Positions 1-9,195 of a stretch of DNA of 64,000 nucleotides are shown here, in pieces. Position numbers and translations under genes: made by a program. This stretch comes from Pseudomonadota bacterium (GTDB taxonomy: Bacteria; Pseudomonadota; Alphaproteobacteria; Acetobacterales; Acetobacteraceae): the NCBI GenBank assembly GCA_021849425.1, contig JAJZSY010000009.1:1-64000 (forward strand), in the 5' to 3' direction. The notes below the pieces were generated by a model. It did no database searches, was not told where the DNA came from, and saw only the letters and a program-made list of their open reading frames with translations. Positions within the stretch are counted from its first letter, which is position 1. Every line of letters starts with the position of its first letter.

Positions 1-263
1 TCGCGCAATGCATAGCGCCGCATGAAAGCCTCCGAAAAAGAAGGCTCTCCATGAATCACGGATTTGCTGATTTGCGAATCCCGGTCAGCCAATTTCTCGA
101 GATTGGCCAATTTGACGACACGCCCTAATCAATACGATATGAAAATTAATTTCGCATGAATCCTTCGGCGCGCCACCGCCCCGCGATACCTATTGATTTT
201 TTTGTGTCAGGCCTCGACTCTCACCCCACCCGCAGAGGCCGGGCATGACGGGGGGGGCGGAAG

Positions 264-1220
264 ATGAACGTGACGAGCGGCGATGAAACGGGGGTTGTGC
301 GGATCGGCATCGCGGCATCGGCGGCATTGCGAAGCGGCGCCGACTCGCCGCTCTTCGGCTTCCTGCGCGACTTCGCGCCATTTCTCGCCGCCCCCCGGGT
401 GCGGCTGCACGCGGTTGGCGCCACCTGCGATGCCATCCTTGCCTCCGGCCTGCTCGGCGGCAACCCGCCGGTTCGTCTGCGCCCCGCGCGTGAGGGTGGG
501 GTGATCACTCTCACGTCGATGGTGGTGCCGGATGCCGCCGGCCATGCGGCGCTCGATTTCGTGATCTACCTGATCGATCCGGTCGACCCGATCGGCGTTT
601 TCCCCGAGATGCAGGCGCTGAAGCGGCAATGCGTCGTGCATGGGCGAGCGTTCCTGACCAATCGTGGCGCCGCCTCGGAATGGTGCGCTCTGGTCTGGAA
701 TCGTCTGGCCGGAATCGACCGCACCGGGCTTGCGGCGCAACTCGTCCGCTGGGTGCGGCCCGAAGCGGTCGCGGCGGAAACGATCGGGCTGATCGCCCAC
801 GACACCCAGAAGCCGGTGATGCTCGATTTCGCCCGGCGGCACCACGCGCTGCTGTTGCGCTTCAGCCGGCGCCTTGCCACCGGAACCACCGGCGGGCTGC
901 TGAACGGCGAGGTGCCGGCGCGGCTTGCGGCCGAGGCGGCGGCATTCCGTTCGCGGCTGCCGCCGCCCGTGCCGGGCTGGACCACCGCCTTCCAGTCCGG
1001 CCCGCGCGGCGGCGATGCGCAGATCGCCGAGGAGGTGCTGGAAGGGCGTTGCCGGCGGTTGATCTTTTTCGAGGACCCGCATGTGGCGCGCGAGCATGAG
1101 GCGGATATCCAGCTGCTCGAGCGCGCAACCCGCTTCGCCCCGGAAGGCTGTCTCTGCATCAACGATGTGGCGAATGCGGAACTCTGGGCGGCTGGATTCG
1201 CGGCGCTGATCTCCGGCTGA
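264..1220 (+). CDS. Methylglyoxal synthase-like protein with two MGS-type domains
   Basis: The 318-residue product has a C-terminal half (about 172-318) that aligns by eye with methylglyoxal synthase, which makes methylglyoxal from dihydroxyacetone phosphate. Visible signatures are AHD (H179, D180), ATGTTG (205-210), SGPRGGD (245-251, catalytic Asp likely D251), IFFEDP (267-272) and the H278/D281 pair. The N-terminal half (about 12-142) has the same layout (IGIAAS at 14-19, VIYLIDP at 100-106, TNRGAASEW at 132-140) but lacks the His/Asp and GGD residues. It therefore looks like a degenerate second copy. Usual MGS proteins are about 150 residues. It is a single gene in front of a 460-base gap. 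That the C-terminal domain is active is an inference. Confidence 0.75.
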   Translation: MNVTSGDETGVVRIGIAASAALRSGADSPLFGFLRDFAPFLAAPRVRLHAVGATCDAILASGLLGGNPPVRLRPAREGGVITLTSMVVPDAAGHAALDFVIYLIDPVDPIGVFPEMQALKRQCVVHGRAFLTNRGAASEWCALVWNRLAGIDRTGLAAQLVRWVRPEAVAAETIGLIAHDTQKPVMLDFARRHHALLLRFSRRLATGTTGGLLNGEVPARLAAEAAAFRSRLPPPVPGWTTAFQSGPRGGDAQIAEEVLEGRCRRLIFFEDPHVAREHEADIQLLERATRFAPEGCLCINDVANAELWAAGFAALISG

Positions 1221-1680
1221 CCGGCCGCCCGGCCCGTTCGCGGGAGCGATCCTGGATAAATTCGCCCGAGCGATCCCGGACAAAAAGGTGCCGCTCTCTC
1301 ACGGCAGTCACCGAGTTGCCGACGACATTTTTCGGCGGCGGGCGCGGTCCCCGTGCGTTTTGCACGGCCTGCGGCGTGCGGTTGTTGCCAGCCGGCGCAC
1401 GCTTTTTTGCGCTCGTGCAGGATTGTATATAGACGTTAAAAATTAACGAACCGTTACGACAAGGCACAGACTTCCACATAATTTTGTGAACATTGGCCAC
1501 GTCATTCCGACGCACCGGCTCGACGCGGCGCCGCGCGGTTGATAAGCCGGTCCGCCCGGCGCGCGGCGCCCCCCAGGCGGGGCGGCCGCCGCGCGCCATT
1601 CTATTGACGAAGCACGTAGTCTTGCCCGAACGCGATACAGCCCGGGCCGGGCCATGCACCAGGAGGCAGCGAATCGGACC
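1221..1680. other. Intergenic region with a short direct repeat and an AT-rich patch
   Basis: No supportable gene is seen between the methylglyoxal synthase-like gene and the ATPase gene. The region holds a 17-base direct repeat near its left end and an AT-rich patch around 1420-1470 that could hold a promoter for the downstream gene. Open frames crossing it on both strands are low-complexity Arg/Pro/Ala translations typical of shadow frames in GC-rich DNA. Confidence 0.6.
1244..1284. repeat. Two-copy 17-base direct repeat
   Basis: GAGCGATCCTGGATAAA at 1244-1260 is followed 24 bases on by GAGCGATCCCGGACAAA at 1268-1284, with 15 of 17 positions identical. It lies just downstream of the methylglyoxal synthase-like gene. 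It may be a remnant of a mobile-element end, but no transposase or second end is seen. Confidence 0.5.
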
Positions 1681-3198
1681 ATGACCGTGGCAATCGAGAT
1701 GGGTGTGGCGGCCGGCAACGCGCCTGCCGTGCTCGACCTTGAGGAACTGCTGGCCACGAGATTGCTGGTCCAGGGCAATTCCGGCTCCGGCAAGTCCCAC
1801 CTGCTCCGCCGCCTGCTGGAACAGAGTGCCGCCTGGGTGCAGCAGGCGATCATCGACCCCGAGGGCGATTTCGTCACCCTCGCCGAGCGGTTCGGCCATC
1901 TGGTGATCGATGCCGAGGCGCATTCCGAGCCGGCGCTGCAACTCGCCGGCGAGCGCGCGCGCGCGCACCGTGTGTCCGCCGTGCTGAATCTCGAGGGTCT
2001 CGACGCCGAGAACCAGATGCGCCGCGCCGCCGCCTTTCTCGGCGGGCTGTTCGAGGTCCCGCGCGACCACTGGTATCCGATGCTGGTGGTGGTGGACGAG
2101 GCGCAGCTCTTCGCCCCCGCCGCCGCCGGCGAGGTGTCGGACGAGGCGCGCAAGCTCTCGCTGGGCGCCATGACCAACCTGATGTGCCGCGGCCGCAAGC
2201 GCGGCCTCGCCGGCATCATCGCCACCCAGCGCCTCGCCAAGCTCGCCAAGAACGTCGCCGCCGAGGCCTCCAACTTCCTGATGGGGCGGACCTTCCTCGA
2301 TATCGACATGGCCCGCGCCGCCGACCTGCTCGGCATGGAGCGCCGCCAGGCCGAGGCGTTCCGCGATCTCGAACGCGGGCATTTCATCGCCCTCGGCCCC
2401 GCCTTGTCGCGCCGGCCGCTGGCGCTGCGGATCGGCTCCACCGAGACCGAGGCGCGCCACGCCACCCCGCGCCTCACCCCGTTGCCCCAGGCCACGATCG
2501 AGGATGCGCAGACCGTCATCCTCGCCCCGCCGCCGCCCGAGGCCGCGCGCCCGCCGCGCCGCGCCCCATCCCCGCCGCCGCCCGACCTGCTGAGCCAGTT
2601 GATGGCGGCCCGGCCGGCGATGGAAAGCCTCGCCGCCGAGTCGCCGCCGCCGCAGAGCCCGGCCGAACGGGCCGCGCATCAGGCCCGGCTCGAGCGCATC
2701 CTCGCCGATCTCCTGGCCGATCCCGAGGCGGGGTTCCGTCCGGTCGGCGTGCTGTATCAGGATTTCCTGGTCCGCTGCCGTATCGAGGCGCTGGGCGCCG
2801 CCGCCCCCGACCTCGCCGCCTTCCGGCGGATGCTGACCCGCGCGCGCGCCGGGATCAGCGCGGCGATGGCGGAGGATGCGGTCTGGCAGGATGTGCTGTC
2901 CCGCGCCGCCATCCTGCCCGAGGACATGCAGGGGATTTTCCTGATGATCGCCCGCGCCGCGCGCGACGGCCAGCCCTGTCCCGGCGACCCCGCGATCGCG
3001 CGGGCCTATGGCACCCGCTCGCTCGGCCGCGCCCGCCGGCTGCTCGCCTACATGGAAGAGCAGGGGCTGATCGTCTGCCAGCTCGACGGGGCAGGGCGGC
3101 GCATCGTCACCCTGGTCGAACTCGCCTGGGCGACGGCGCCGGGGCTGCCCGACGCCGAGACACCGCCCTCGGCCCTCAGCCCAGCGCCAGCATCGTAA
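1681..3198 (+). CDS. HerA/DUF87-like P-loop ATPase
   Basis: This 505-residue protein has Walker A GNSGSGKS (32-39), a following IIDPEGDF (57-64) and Walker B MLVVVDEAQ (134-142). That is the pattern of HerA/FtsK-superfamily ATPases, hexameric motors for DNA translocation or end processing. The C-terminal third (about 320-505) is Pro/Ala-rich and then helical, with no domain I recognise. ATG 1681 is chosen because AGGAGG lies 14 bases upstream; an in-frame ATG at 1654 overlaps that ribosome site. No NurA nuclease is adjacent. The 3' end overlaps the converging maoC-like gene by 23 bases. The exact role is unknown. Confidence 0.75.
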   Translation: MTVAIEMGVAAGNAPAVLDLEELLATRLLVQGNSGSGKSHLLRRLLEQSAAWVQQAIIDPEGDFVTLAERFGHLVIDAEAHSEPALQLAGERARAHRVSAVLNLEGLDAENQMRRAAAFLGGLFEVPRDHWYPMLVVVDEAQLFAPAAAGEVSDEARKLSLGAMTNLMCRGRKRGLAGIIATQRLAKLAKNVAAEASNFLMGRTFLDIDMARAADLLGMERRQAEAFRDLERGHFIALGPALSRRPLALRIGSTETEARHATPRLTPLPQATIEDAQTVILAPPPPEAARPPRRAPSPPPPDLLSQLMAARPAMESLAAESPPPQSPAERAAHQARLERILADLLADPEAGFRPVGVLYQDFLVRCRIEALGAAAPDLAAFRRMLTRARAGISAAMAEDAVWQDVLSRAAILPEDMQGIFLMIARAARDGQPCPGDPAIARAYGTRSLGRARRLLAYMEEQGLIVCQLDGAGRRIVTLVELAWATAPGLPDAETPPSALSPAPAS

Positions 3199-3640
3199 GC
3201 CACTGCGCCACCAGCGCCGGTTTCGGCTGCCCCTCGATCTCCATCGTCACGTCATGCGTCAGCAGGATGCGGCCTTCGCCCTTCTCGGCGAGATCGGCCA
3301 GCGCGAACCGGCCACGGATGCGCGACCCGGCGCGCACCGGGGCCAGAAACCGCAGGCTGTTCATCCCGTAATTCACCGACATCGCCACCCCCGCGAGCCT
3401 CGGCAGCGTGTCGTAGGCCATGCGGCTGAGCAGCGAGAGGGTGAGGAACCCATGCGCGATGGTCCCGCCGAACGGGCTCTCCCGCGCCCGCTCGGGATCG
3501 ACATGGATGAACTGGTCATCCTCCGTCACCTCGGCGAAGGCGTCGATCCGCGTCTGGCCGACCTCGATCCAGCCCGAACAGCCGACCTCGGTGCCGACCA
3601 GCGTGCGATAGTCGGCGAGGGTGAGCGCCGGGGCGCTCAC
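3176..3640 (-). CDS. MaoC-family (R)-specific enoyl-CoA hydratase-like protein
   Basis: The 154-residue single hot-dog protein carries the hydratase signature [14 protein letters not shown], with the catalytic Asp/His dyad, and then [13 protein letters not shown]. This family hydrates trans-2-enoyl-CoA to the (R)-3-hydroxyacyl-CoA. Translation starts at GTG 3640, which overlaps the thiolase stop as GTGA, so it is the last gene of the minus-strand fatty-acid operon. A start farther upstream would lie inside the thiolase in another frame and is not needed. Confidence 0.85.
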   Translation of the reverse strand: MSAPALTLADYRTLVGTEVGCSGWIEVGQTRIDAFAEVTEDDQFIHVDPERARESPFGGTIAHGFLTLSLLSRMAYDTLPRLAGVAMSVNYGMNSLRFLAPVRAGSRIRGRFALADLAEKGEGRILLTHDVTMEIEGQPKPALVAQWLTMLALG

Positions 3641-4809
3641 AGAACCTCGAACAGGCCGGCCGCGCCCATGCCGCCGCCGACGCACATCGTCACCACCACA
3701 TGGCGCGCGCCGCGGCGCTTGCCCTCGATCAGCGCGTGGCCGACCATGCGCGCGCCGGACATGCCATAGGGATGCCCGATCGAGATCGAGCCGCCATCGA
3801 CATTGAGCAGCTCGTCCGGCAGGCCGAGACGGTCGCGGCAATAGAGCACCTGCACGGCGAAGGCCTCGTTCAGCTCCCACAGGCCGATATCGCCGACGCC
3901 GAGCCCGAAGCGCGAGAGCAGCTTGGGCACCGCGAAGACCGGGCCGATGCCCATCTCGTCCGGCTCGGTGCCGGCGACGGCCATGCCGACATAGCGGCCG
4001 AGCGGCTGCAGGCCGCGCTGTTCGGCGAGCTTCGCCTCCATCACCACGCAGGCCGAGGCGCCGTCCGAGAGCTGGCTGGCGTTGCCCGCGGTGATGCAGC
4101 CGCCCTCGCGCACCGGCTTGAGCCCGGCGAGGCCCTCGGCGGTCGTCTCCGGCCGGTTGCCCTCATCGGCGGCGAGGGTGACGGTCTGCTGGCTGGTGGC
4201 GCCGGTGGCGCGGTCCGTCACCGTCTTGGTCGCGGTGACGGGGATGATCTCGGCGTCGAACCGGCCGGCCTGCTGGGCGCTGGCGGTGCGAAGCTGCGAT
4301 TGCAGGGCGTAGGCGTCCTGCGCCTCGCGCGAGACGTTGTAGCGCTTCGCCACCACCTCGGCGGTGTCGATCATCGGCATGTAGGTGTCGGCGTGCAGGG
4401 CCAGCAGCTCGGGGTCGCGATCGACCCGCATCGCCTCGGTCTGCACCGTCGAGATCGACTCGACGCCGCCGGCCAGCACCACGTCCATCCGGTCGACGAT
4501 GACCTGCTTCGCCGCGGTCGCGATGGTCATCAGGCCGGAGGAGCATTGCCGGTCCATCGTCATGCCCGGCACGGTGACGGGCAGGCCGGCGCGGAGCGCC
4601 GCGGTGCGGCCGATCGTGTGCTGGCCGCCCTGGGGCAGCGCGCTGCCGATCAGGCAGTCGTCGATCTCGGCGGGGTCGATCCCGGCGCGGCGCACCGCCT
4701 CGCGCAGCGCGTGGGCGGCGAGGGTGGGGGCCGGCGTTGCGTTGAAGGCGCCGCGATAGGCGCGGCCGATCGGGGTTCTGGCGGTCGAGACGATCACGGC
4801 GTCACGCAT
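3637..4809 (-). CDS. Acetyl-CoA acyltransferase (thiolase)
   Basis: The 390-residue protein spans the normal thiolase length. The nucleophilic Cys is C89 in [25 protein letters not shown] (catalytic His) and the C-terminal TMCVGGGMG (acid/base Cys) are all present. It cleaves 3-ketoacyl-CoA with CoA, or condenses in reverse. It lies between an SDR and a MaoC hydratase with tight spacing, so beta-oxidation or a related acyl-CoA route fits. Substrate chain length cannot be read from sequence. Confidence 0.92.
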   Translation of the reverse strand: MRDAVIVSTARTPIGRAYRGAFNATPAPTLAAHALREAVRRAGIDPAEIDDCLIGSALPQGGQHTIGRTAALRAGLPVTVPGMTMDRQCSSGLMTIATAAKQVIVDRMDVVLAGGVESISTVQTEAMRVDRDPELLALHADTYMPMIDTAEVVAKRYNVSREAQDAYALQSQLRTASAQQAGRFDAEIIPVTATKTVTDRATGATSQQTVTLAADEGNRPETTAEGLAGLKPVREGGCITAGNASQLSDGASACVVMEAKLAEQRGLQPLGRYVGMAVAGTEPDEMGIGPVFAVPKLLSRFGLGVGDIGLWELNEAFAVQVLYCRDRLGLPDELLNVDGGSISIGHPYGMSGARMVGHALIEGKRRGARHVVVTMCVGGGMGAAGLFEVL

Positions 4810-4848
4810 GGCTGTTCGCTCCTCTGGCGGAAAATGGGGTGGAGGGCC

Positions 4849-5640
4849 TCAGGGTTCGGCCGTCTCCACCGGGTTGGCGGCGACGAGGCCGCCATCGACG
4901 GTGAGCACCTGGCCGACGACATAATCGCCGGCGCGGCTGGCAAGATAGATCGCGGCCCCCGCCATGTCCTCGGCGCGGCCGATGCGGCGGGCGGGGATCG
5001 CGGCGGCGACCGTCTCGCCCCGGTCGCGGGCGGCGCGGTTCATCTCGGAGGGAAACGCGCCGGGGGCGATGGCGCTGGCGACGATGTTGTCGCGGATCAG
5101 CCGCGCCGCCATCCGCCGCATCAGGTGATGGATCGCCGCTTTCGATGCCTGATAGCTGTAGGTCTCCCACGCATTGACGCGCAGCCCGTCGATCGAGCCG
5201 ACGCAGATCACCTTGGCCGGGCGGTCGGGCCGCGCCGCCGCCTTCAGCGCGCCGTGCAGCGCCTGGGTCAGGAAGAACGGCGCCTTCACATTGACGTCGA
5301 ACACCTTGTCCCAGCCATGCTCGGGGAAGCTCTCGAACGGCGCGCCCCAGGCAGCACCGGCGTTGTTCACCAGAATGTCGAGCGCCGGCTCGCGTTCGCC
5401 GATGGCGGCGGCCAGCGCGCGGGCACCCTCGACGGTGGAGATGTCGGCCGGCAGGGCGATGCAATCGGGCCCGAGTTCGGCCGCGGCCTCGCGACACTGC
5501 GCCTCCTTGCGCGCCGAGATGTAGACCCGCGCGCCCTGGGCGAGGAACCCCTCGGCGATCATCCGGCCGATGCCGCGCGAGCCGCCGGTGACGAGGGCGA
5601 CGCGCCCCTGCAACGAAAACAGCGATGCCGGATCGATCAT
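4849..5640 (-). CDS. SDR-family oxidoreductase
   Basis: This 263-residue classical short-chain dehydrogenase has the TGGSRGIG nucleotide-binding motif near residue 18, NNAGAAWG, the catalytic Ser in VGSIDG and the YQASK catalytic Tyr/Lys. The C-terminal VLTVDGG is typical. It probably oxidises or reduces a 3-hydroxyacyl-CoA or related alcohol in the operon. It starts 12 bases after the TetR-type gene and ends 39 bases before the thiolase. It closely resembles the SDR encoded at 54199-54975. Confidence 0.88.
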   Translation of the reverse strand: MIDPASLFSLQGRVALVTGGSRGIGRMIAEGFLAQGARVYISARKEAQCREAAAELGPDCIALPADISTVEGARALAAAIGEREPALDILVNNAGAAWGAPFESFPEHGWDKVFDVNVKAPFFLTQALHGALKAAARPDRPAKVICVGSIDGLRVNAWETYSYQASKAAIHHLMRRMAARLIRDNIVASAIAPGAFPSEMNRAARDRGETVAAAIPARRIGRAEDMAGAAIYLASRAGDYVVGQVLTVDGGLVAANPVETAEP

Positions 5641-5652
5641 GCCGGTCCTCCC

Positions 5653-6960
5653 TTATGGTTCCGGGCCGCGAAGCGGCGCTTCTCTCTGTTCAGCTAAGCC
5701 AGGCGGGCCCGGCTGGCAAGCCGGTTTTGGATGAACGTACGGTTTTTCCGGGCGGATCGCCCCGGCAATCGCGGCGGCGAAATCCCCCCGCGCCAGCGCG
5801 AGCAGCGCCGTATCCGCCCCGGTGGCGGCGGCGCGGATCAGCTTGCCGACGAAGACGGCCTGCACCGCGAGCGGCCCGGCGGGGTGCGGCGGCGCCGCGC
5901 CGATCGCCGCCAGCCGCCGGCGCCAGGCCTGGTGCTGGTCGCGCAGCGTGGCCGCGAGTGCGGCGCGCAGCGCCACGCTCTCGCCGGGCGCCTGGGCGGC
6001 GCGCAGAAACACGGCGTAATGGCCGAGCGCCTCGCGCGCATGCTCCAGCACCTCGCGAAACCAGATCGCCGTGGTGAGATCGACCAGCCGCGCCTCGTCG
6101 ATCGCGGCGGGGTCGATCGCGCCGAAGCCCGCGCGGTAGCGCGCCTTCGCCCGCTCGAACAGCGCGACTTGCGCGGTGGCGAGCAGCGCGCCGATCGCCG
6201 GGAAATAATAGGCCGGCCCGCTGCGGGCGAGCCCGGCGCGCTGGGCGATGGCGGCCCAGCTCACCGCCCCGGCCCCGGACTCGACGAGAATGTCGATCGT
6301 CGCCTGCACGATCCGCGCGCGGGTCTCGCGCTGGCGCGCGGTGGCGGCGCCAGCCTCGCCCTCCGCCGCGGGATCGGCCGGGCCGAACCGCGCGAAGTCG
6401 AGCCTTCCCTCGATGAGATCGCGCGCCGCCTCCGGCTCCAGCCCGAGCGGATGGAGCAGGAAGGTCAGGCCGATCGCCCGGTCGATCGCCGCGCGGGCCG
6501 CGCCGCGGTCGAGCCCGAAGCCGAGATTCGCGCCGATGGCGTGCCAGATCTCGTCGAGCCGCGCGTACCAGCCCTGCGCCAGCCTCCGCCCCTCCGCGCC
6601 CCGCCCGCCATGCAGGATCAGCTCGCACCAGGCCAGCGAGCGCGTCCGCTCGCGGCCGAGCGCGTTGAGCACGACGCGGATCACAAGATCGTCGATCCGC
6701 CCGAGCCCGGTCGCCTCGCCGGCGCTGACGCGGCGTTCGAGCCGGGCGAACGCGTCGAGATAGCCGCTCATCAGATGGCGGGAGGCGCTGGCGATGAGTT
6801 CTGTTTTCGACTCGAAATGATAAGTCGTCGCGGCAAGGCTCACGCCCGCTGCTGCCGCCACCGCCCGATGGGTCAGCCCGGAAACCCCGCCCTTGGCAAG
6901 AACGCCGACGGCACCTTCATGAATCCGCTGCCGCGTGCGCAGGCTGCGATCCTGCACCAT
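5653..6960 (-). CDS. Tandem (double) TetR-family transcriptional regulator
   Basis: The 435-residue protein is about twice the usual TetR length and contains two TetR helix-turn-helix units. The first spans about 8-60 (THRAVAAAAGVSLAATTYHF). The second spans about 211-265 (WAAIAQRAGLARSGPAYYF). Each is followed by a helical ligand-domain-sized region. The reading frame is continuous, so this is a fusion rather than two genes. ATG 6960 sits 16 bases after the acyl-CoA dehydrogenase stop. An upstream open extension would overlap that gene. It probably represses the surrounding fatty-acid operon in response to an acyl-CoA, which is an inference from context. Confidence 0.85.
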   Translation of the reverse strand: MVQDRSLRTRQRIHEGAVGVLAKGGVSGLTHRAVAAAAGVSLAATTYHFESKTELIASASRHLMSGYLDAFARLERRVSAGEATGLGRIDDLVIRVVLNALGRERTRSLAWCELILHGGRGAEGRRLAQGWYARLDEIWHAIGANLGFGLDRGAARAAIDRAIGLTFLLHPLGLEPEAARDLIEGRLDFARFGPADPAAEGEAGAATARQRETRARIVQATIDILVESGAGAVSWAAIAQRAGLARSGPAYYFPAIGALLATAQVALFERAKARYRAGFGAIDPAAIDEARLVDLTTAIWFREVLEHAREALGHYAVFLRAAQAPGESVALRAALAATLRDQHQAWRRRLAAIGAAPPHPAGPLAVQAVFVGKLIRAAATGADTALLALARGDFAAAIAGAIRPEKPYVHPKPACQPGPPGLAEQREAPLRGPEP

Positions 6961-6976
6961 GCGCCGAAGCCCCCCG

Positions 6977-8776
6977 CTAGAGCGCGAACAGCGCGGCCGG
7001 CGCGTCGAGGCTGCTGGTCTCCAGCGTCGCGCACAGCGCGAGGCGCGCAACCGCCAGCGGCAGCTCATGCGCCATGAAATAACGACATGTCAGTATCTTG
7101 CCCTCAAGGAACAGGCGCTCATCGGCCGAGGCGTCGCCCCCGCGCGCAGCGGTGGCCGCCAGCGCCTGCCACAGCCACAGCCAGCCGATCACGACATGCC
7201 CGAACGCATCGAGAAACACAGTGGCATTGGCCAGCCGCCGGGGAATGTCGGCGCAGCCGAGCAGTGCTGCGGCCGTGCGCTCAAGCTGGTCGAGCGCGCC
7301 GCCAAGCCGCGCGGCCTCCGCCGCGAGGGTGGGCTGAAGCCCCGCCCGCGCCGCCGTCTCGCGCATCTGCGCGGCGAAGCGGCGCAGCGCCTCCCCATTG
7401 TCCCCGCCGAGCTTGCGGCCCACCAGGTCGATGCCCTGAATGCCGAACGTGCCTTCGTGAATATGGTTCAGCCGGTTGTCGCGATAGAGCCGCTCCAGCG
7501 GATAGTCCCGCGTGTAGCCATAGCCGCCGAGAATCTGCATCGCCCATTTGTTGGCTTCGAGACAGTGTTCCGAGGGCCAGGATTTCACCACCGGCGTCAG
7601 CAGCCCGAGCAGCGTGCCGAGCCATTCGGCCTCCGCCGCATCGGTCGCGATCTCCTGCCGGTCGACCAGTTGCGCGGCATAGAGGCAGAGCGCCTGCGCG
7701 CCCTCCACCGCCGCCTTCTGCGCCAGCAGCATGCGGCGGATATCGGCATGCTCGATGATCGGCACCGCCGCCGCCGCCGGGTCCTTCTGCCCTGCCTTGC
7801 GCCCCTGGATGCGGGTGCGGGCATACTCCGCCGAATGACGATAGCCGGCGAGGGCGGACATCGTCGCGGCATGGCCAACGCCGATGCGCGCCTCGTTCAT
7901 CATCTGGAACATGTATCCGAGGCCGCGATGCGCCTCGCCGATCAGATACCCGATCGTCTCGCCGCTCTCGCCGAAATTCAGCAGGCAGTTGGTGGTGCCG
8001 CGCTGGCCCATCTTGTGGTTCAGCCCGGCGAGGGCGATGTTGTTGCTCGCGCCGACGGCGCCGCTCTCATCGACCCGGCGCTTGGGCACGAGGAACAGCG
8101 AAATGCCGCGCGTCCCCGCCGGCGCGCCGGCGATCCGCGCCAGCACCATGTGCACGATATTCTCCGAAACCTCCTGATCCCCGCCCGAAATCCACATCTT
8201 GCTGCCGCGCAGCGAAAACGTCCCGTCCGCGCGCGGCGTCGCCGTGGTGGTGATGTCGGCGAGCGACGATCCGGCCTGCGGTTCGGAAAGACACATCGTG
8301 CCGAACCAGCGCCCCTCCAGCATCGGCGGCAGGAAGTTCTGGCGCAGCGCCGCGCTGCCGAAGGCGGCGAGCAGATTGGCTGCGCCGACGGTGAGAAACG
8401 CGTAATTGGCGACGGCGGTGTTCGCACAGGTGAAAATGCCGCTGGCCGCCGTGTGCAGCACCCGCGGCGCCTGCAACCCGCCATGCTCCAGCGCGAAGGG
8501 CAGGGCGAAGAACCCCGCGGCGGCGCAGGCGCGCAGCGCGCGCCCGGTCCCCTCCGGCATCTCCACCCGCCCATCGACGAAGCGCGGCTCCTGCGCGTCC
8601 ACCTCTGCGGCGATCGGCAGGAACAGCTCCTCGGCGATCGCCTGCGCGGTGTCGAGCATCTGGGTGCAGGCGTCGCGGTCGAACGCGGCGAAGCGCTCGT
8701 GGCGCAGCAGCTCGTCCATCCCGAGCAGGTCGAACAGAATGAAGTCGAGGTCGCGTCTGTCGACGATCATGGACAT
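6977..8776 (-). CDS. Acyl-CoA dehydrogenase, DmdC-like long form
   Basis: The 599-residue FAD enzyme has the acyl-CoA dehydrogenase core (FGTMCLSEPQAGS, KMWISGGDQ) plus an N-terminal segment beginning DFILFDLLGMDELL and a C-terminal extension. These features mark the 3-methylmercaptopropionyl-CoA dehydrogenase-like subgroup. The catalytic Glu is probably in HEGTFGIQG. ATG 8776 has GGGAGA upstream; earlier in-frame starts give low-complexity sequence. It is first in a five-gene minus-strand operon. The DmdC subgroup also acts on ordinary fatty acyl-CoAs, and no DMSP genes are nearby, so a general substrate is more likely. Confidence 0.88.
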   Translation of the reverse strand: MSMIVDRRDLDFILFDLLGMDELLRHERFAAFDRDACTQMLDTAQAIAEELFLPIAAEVDAQEPRFVDGRVEMPEGTGRALRACAAAGFFALPFALEHGGLQAPRVLHTAASGIFTCANTAVANYAFLTVGAANLLAAFGSAALRQNFLPPMLEGRWFGTMCLSEPQAGSSLADITTTATPRADGTFSLRGSKMWISGGDQEVSENIVHMVLARIAGAPAGTRGISLFLVPKRRVDESGAVGASNNIALAGLNHKMGQRGTTNCLLNFGESGETIGYLIGEAHRGLGYMFQMMNEARIGVGHAATMSALAGYRHSAEYARTRIQGRKAGQKDPAAAAVPIIEHADIRRMLLAQKAAVEGAQALCLYAAQLVDRQEIATDAAEAEWLGTLLGLLTPVVKSWPSEHCLEANKWAMQILGGYGYTRDYPLERLYRDNRLNHIHEGTFGIQGIDLVGRKLGGDNGEALRRFAAQMRETAARAGLQPTLAAEAARLGGALDQLERTAAALLGCADIPRRLANATVFLDAFGHVVIGWLWLWQALAATAARGGDASADERLFLEGKILTCRYFMAHELPLAVARLALCATLETSSLDAPAALFAL

Positions 8777-8992
8777 GGCGTCGTCTCCCTGGTGCGTCGC
8801 GACACTACCGGCCAGTGCCGCCCGTGTCGATCCGGAATTGAACATCCGTACAGTTTTCTCGTCCCCCCGCGCGCCCACCCCGCCGCCCCCTCCCGCGCGG
8901 CGTCTTGCCCCCGTCACATTTCATGGCCGGTTTGTCCTCCGCAGCCCTTGCCGCGGCCGCGAACTCGGTCTAATAGGGCCCTCACGCACGGT

Positions 8993-9068
8993 GGGGCCAT
9001 AGCTCAGTTGGGAGAGCGCCTGAATGGCATTCAGGAGGTCGTCGGTTCGATTCCGATTGGCTCCACCA
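8993..9068 (+). tRNA. tRNA-Ala (anticodon GGC)
   Basis: The sequence folds as a complete cloverleaf. The acceptor arm GGGGCCA pairs with TGGCTCC, with one G-T. The D arm contains AGCTCAGTTGGGAGAGC. The anticodon stem CCTGA/TCAGG encloses ATGGCAT with anticodon GGC, and the T arm contains GGTTCGATTCC. CCA is encoded at 9066-9068. It stands between the fatty-acid operon and a restriction-modification gene. tRNA 3' ends are common integration sites, but no integrase or repeated tRNA tail is seen here. Confidence 0.97.
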
Positions 9069-9195
9069 GCGATCTCAGAAAATTTAATCGCACATCGGCA
9101 AGCACGCTTTGCCCCGATCGCTTTCCGCATCCAACCAGCCGATCAATCAGTTTCGATAGTCCGCCCCCTCTCGCCGCCCAACCTCGCCGTCCCGT

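Noticed and set aside
3-128. Open frame at the left edge ending at 128
   Set aside because: About 41 codons with no recognisable motif. It could be a gene tail from outside the window, but nothing supports it.
3700-5697. Long open frame (665 codons) on the plus strand opposite thiolase and SDR
   Set aside because: It is His/Arg/Gly/Asp-rich low-complexity translation opposite genes with clear motifs. It is a shadow frame of GC-rich DNA.
8841-8860. CCGTACAGTTTT upstream of the acyl-CoA dehydrogenase and GAACGTACGGTTTT inside the TetR gene as paired operators
   Set aside because: They share little beyond GTAC, one copy is within coding sequence, and neither is a good palindrome.
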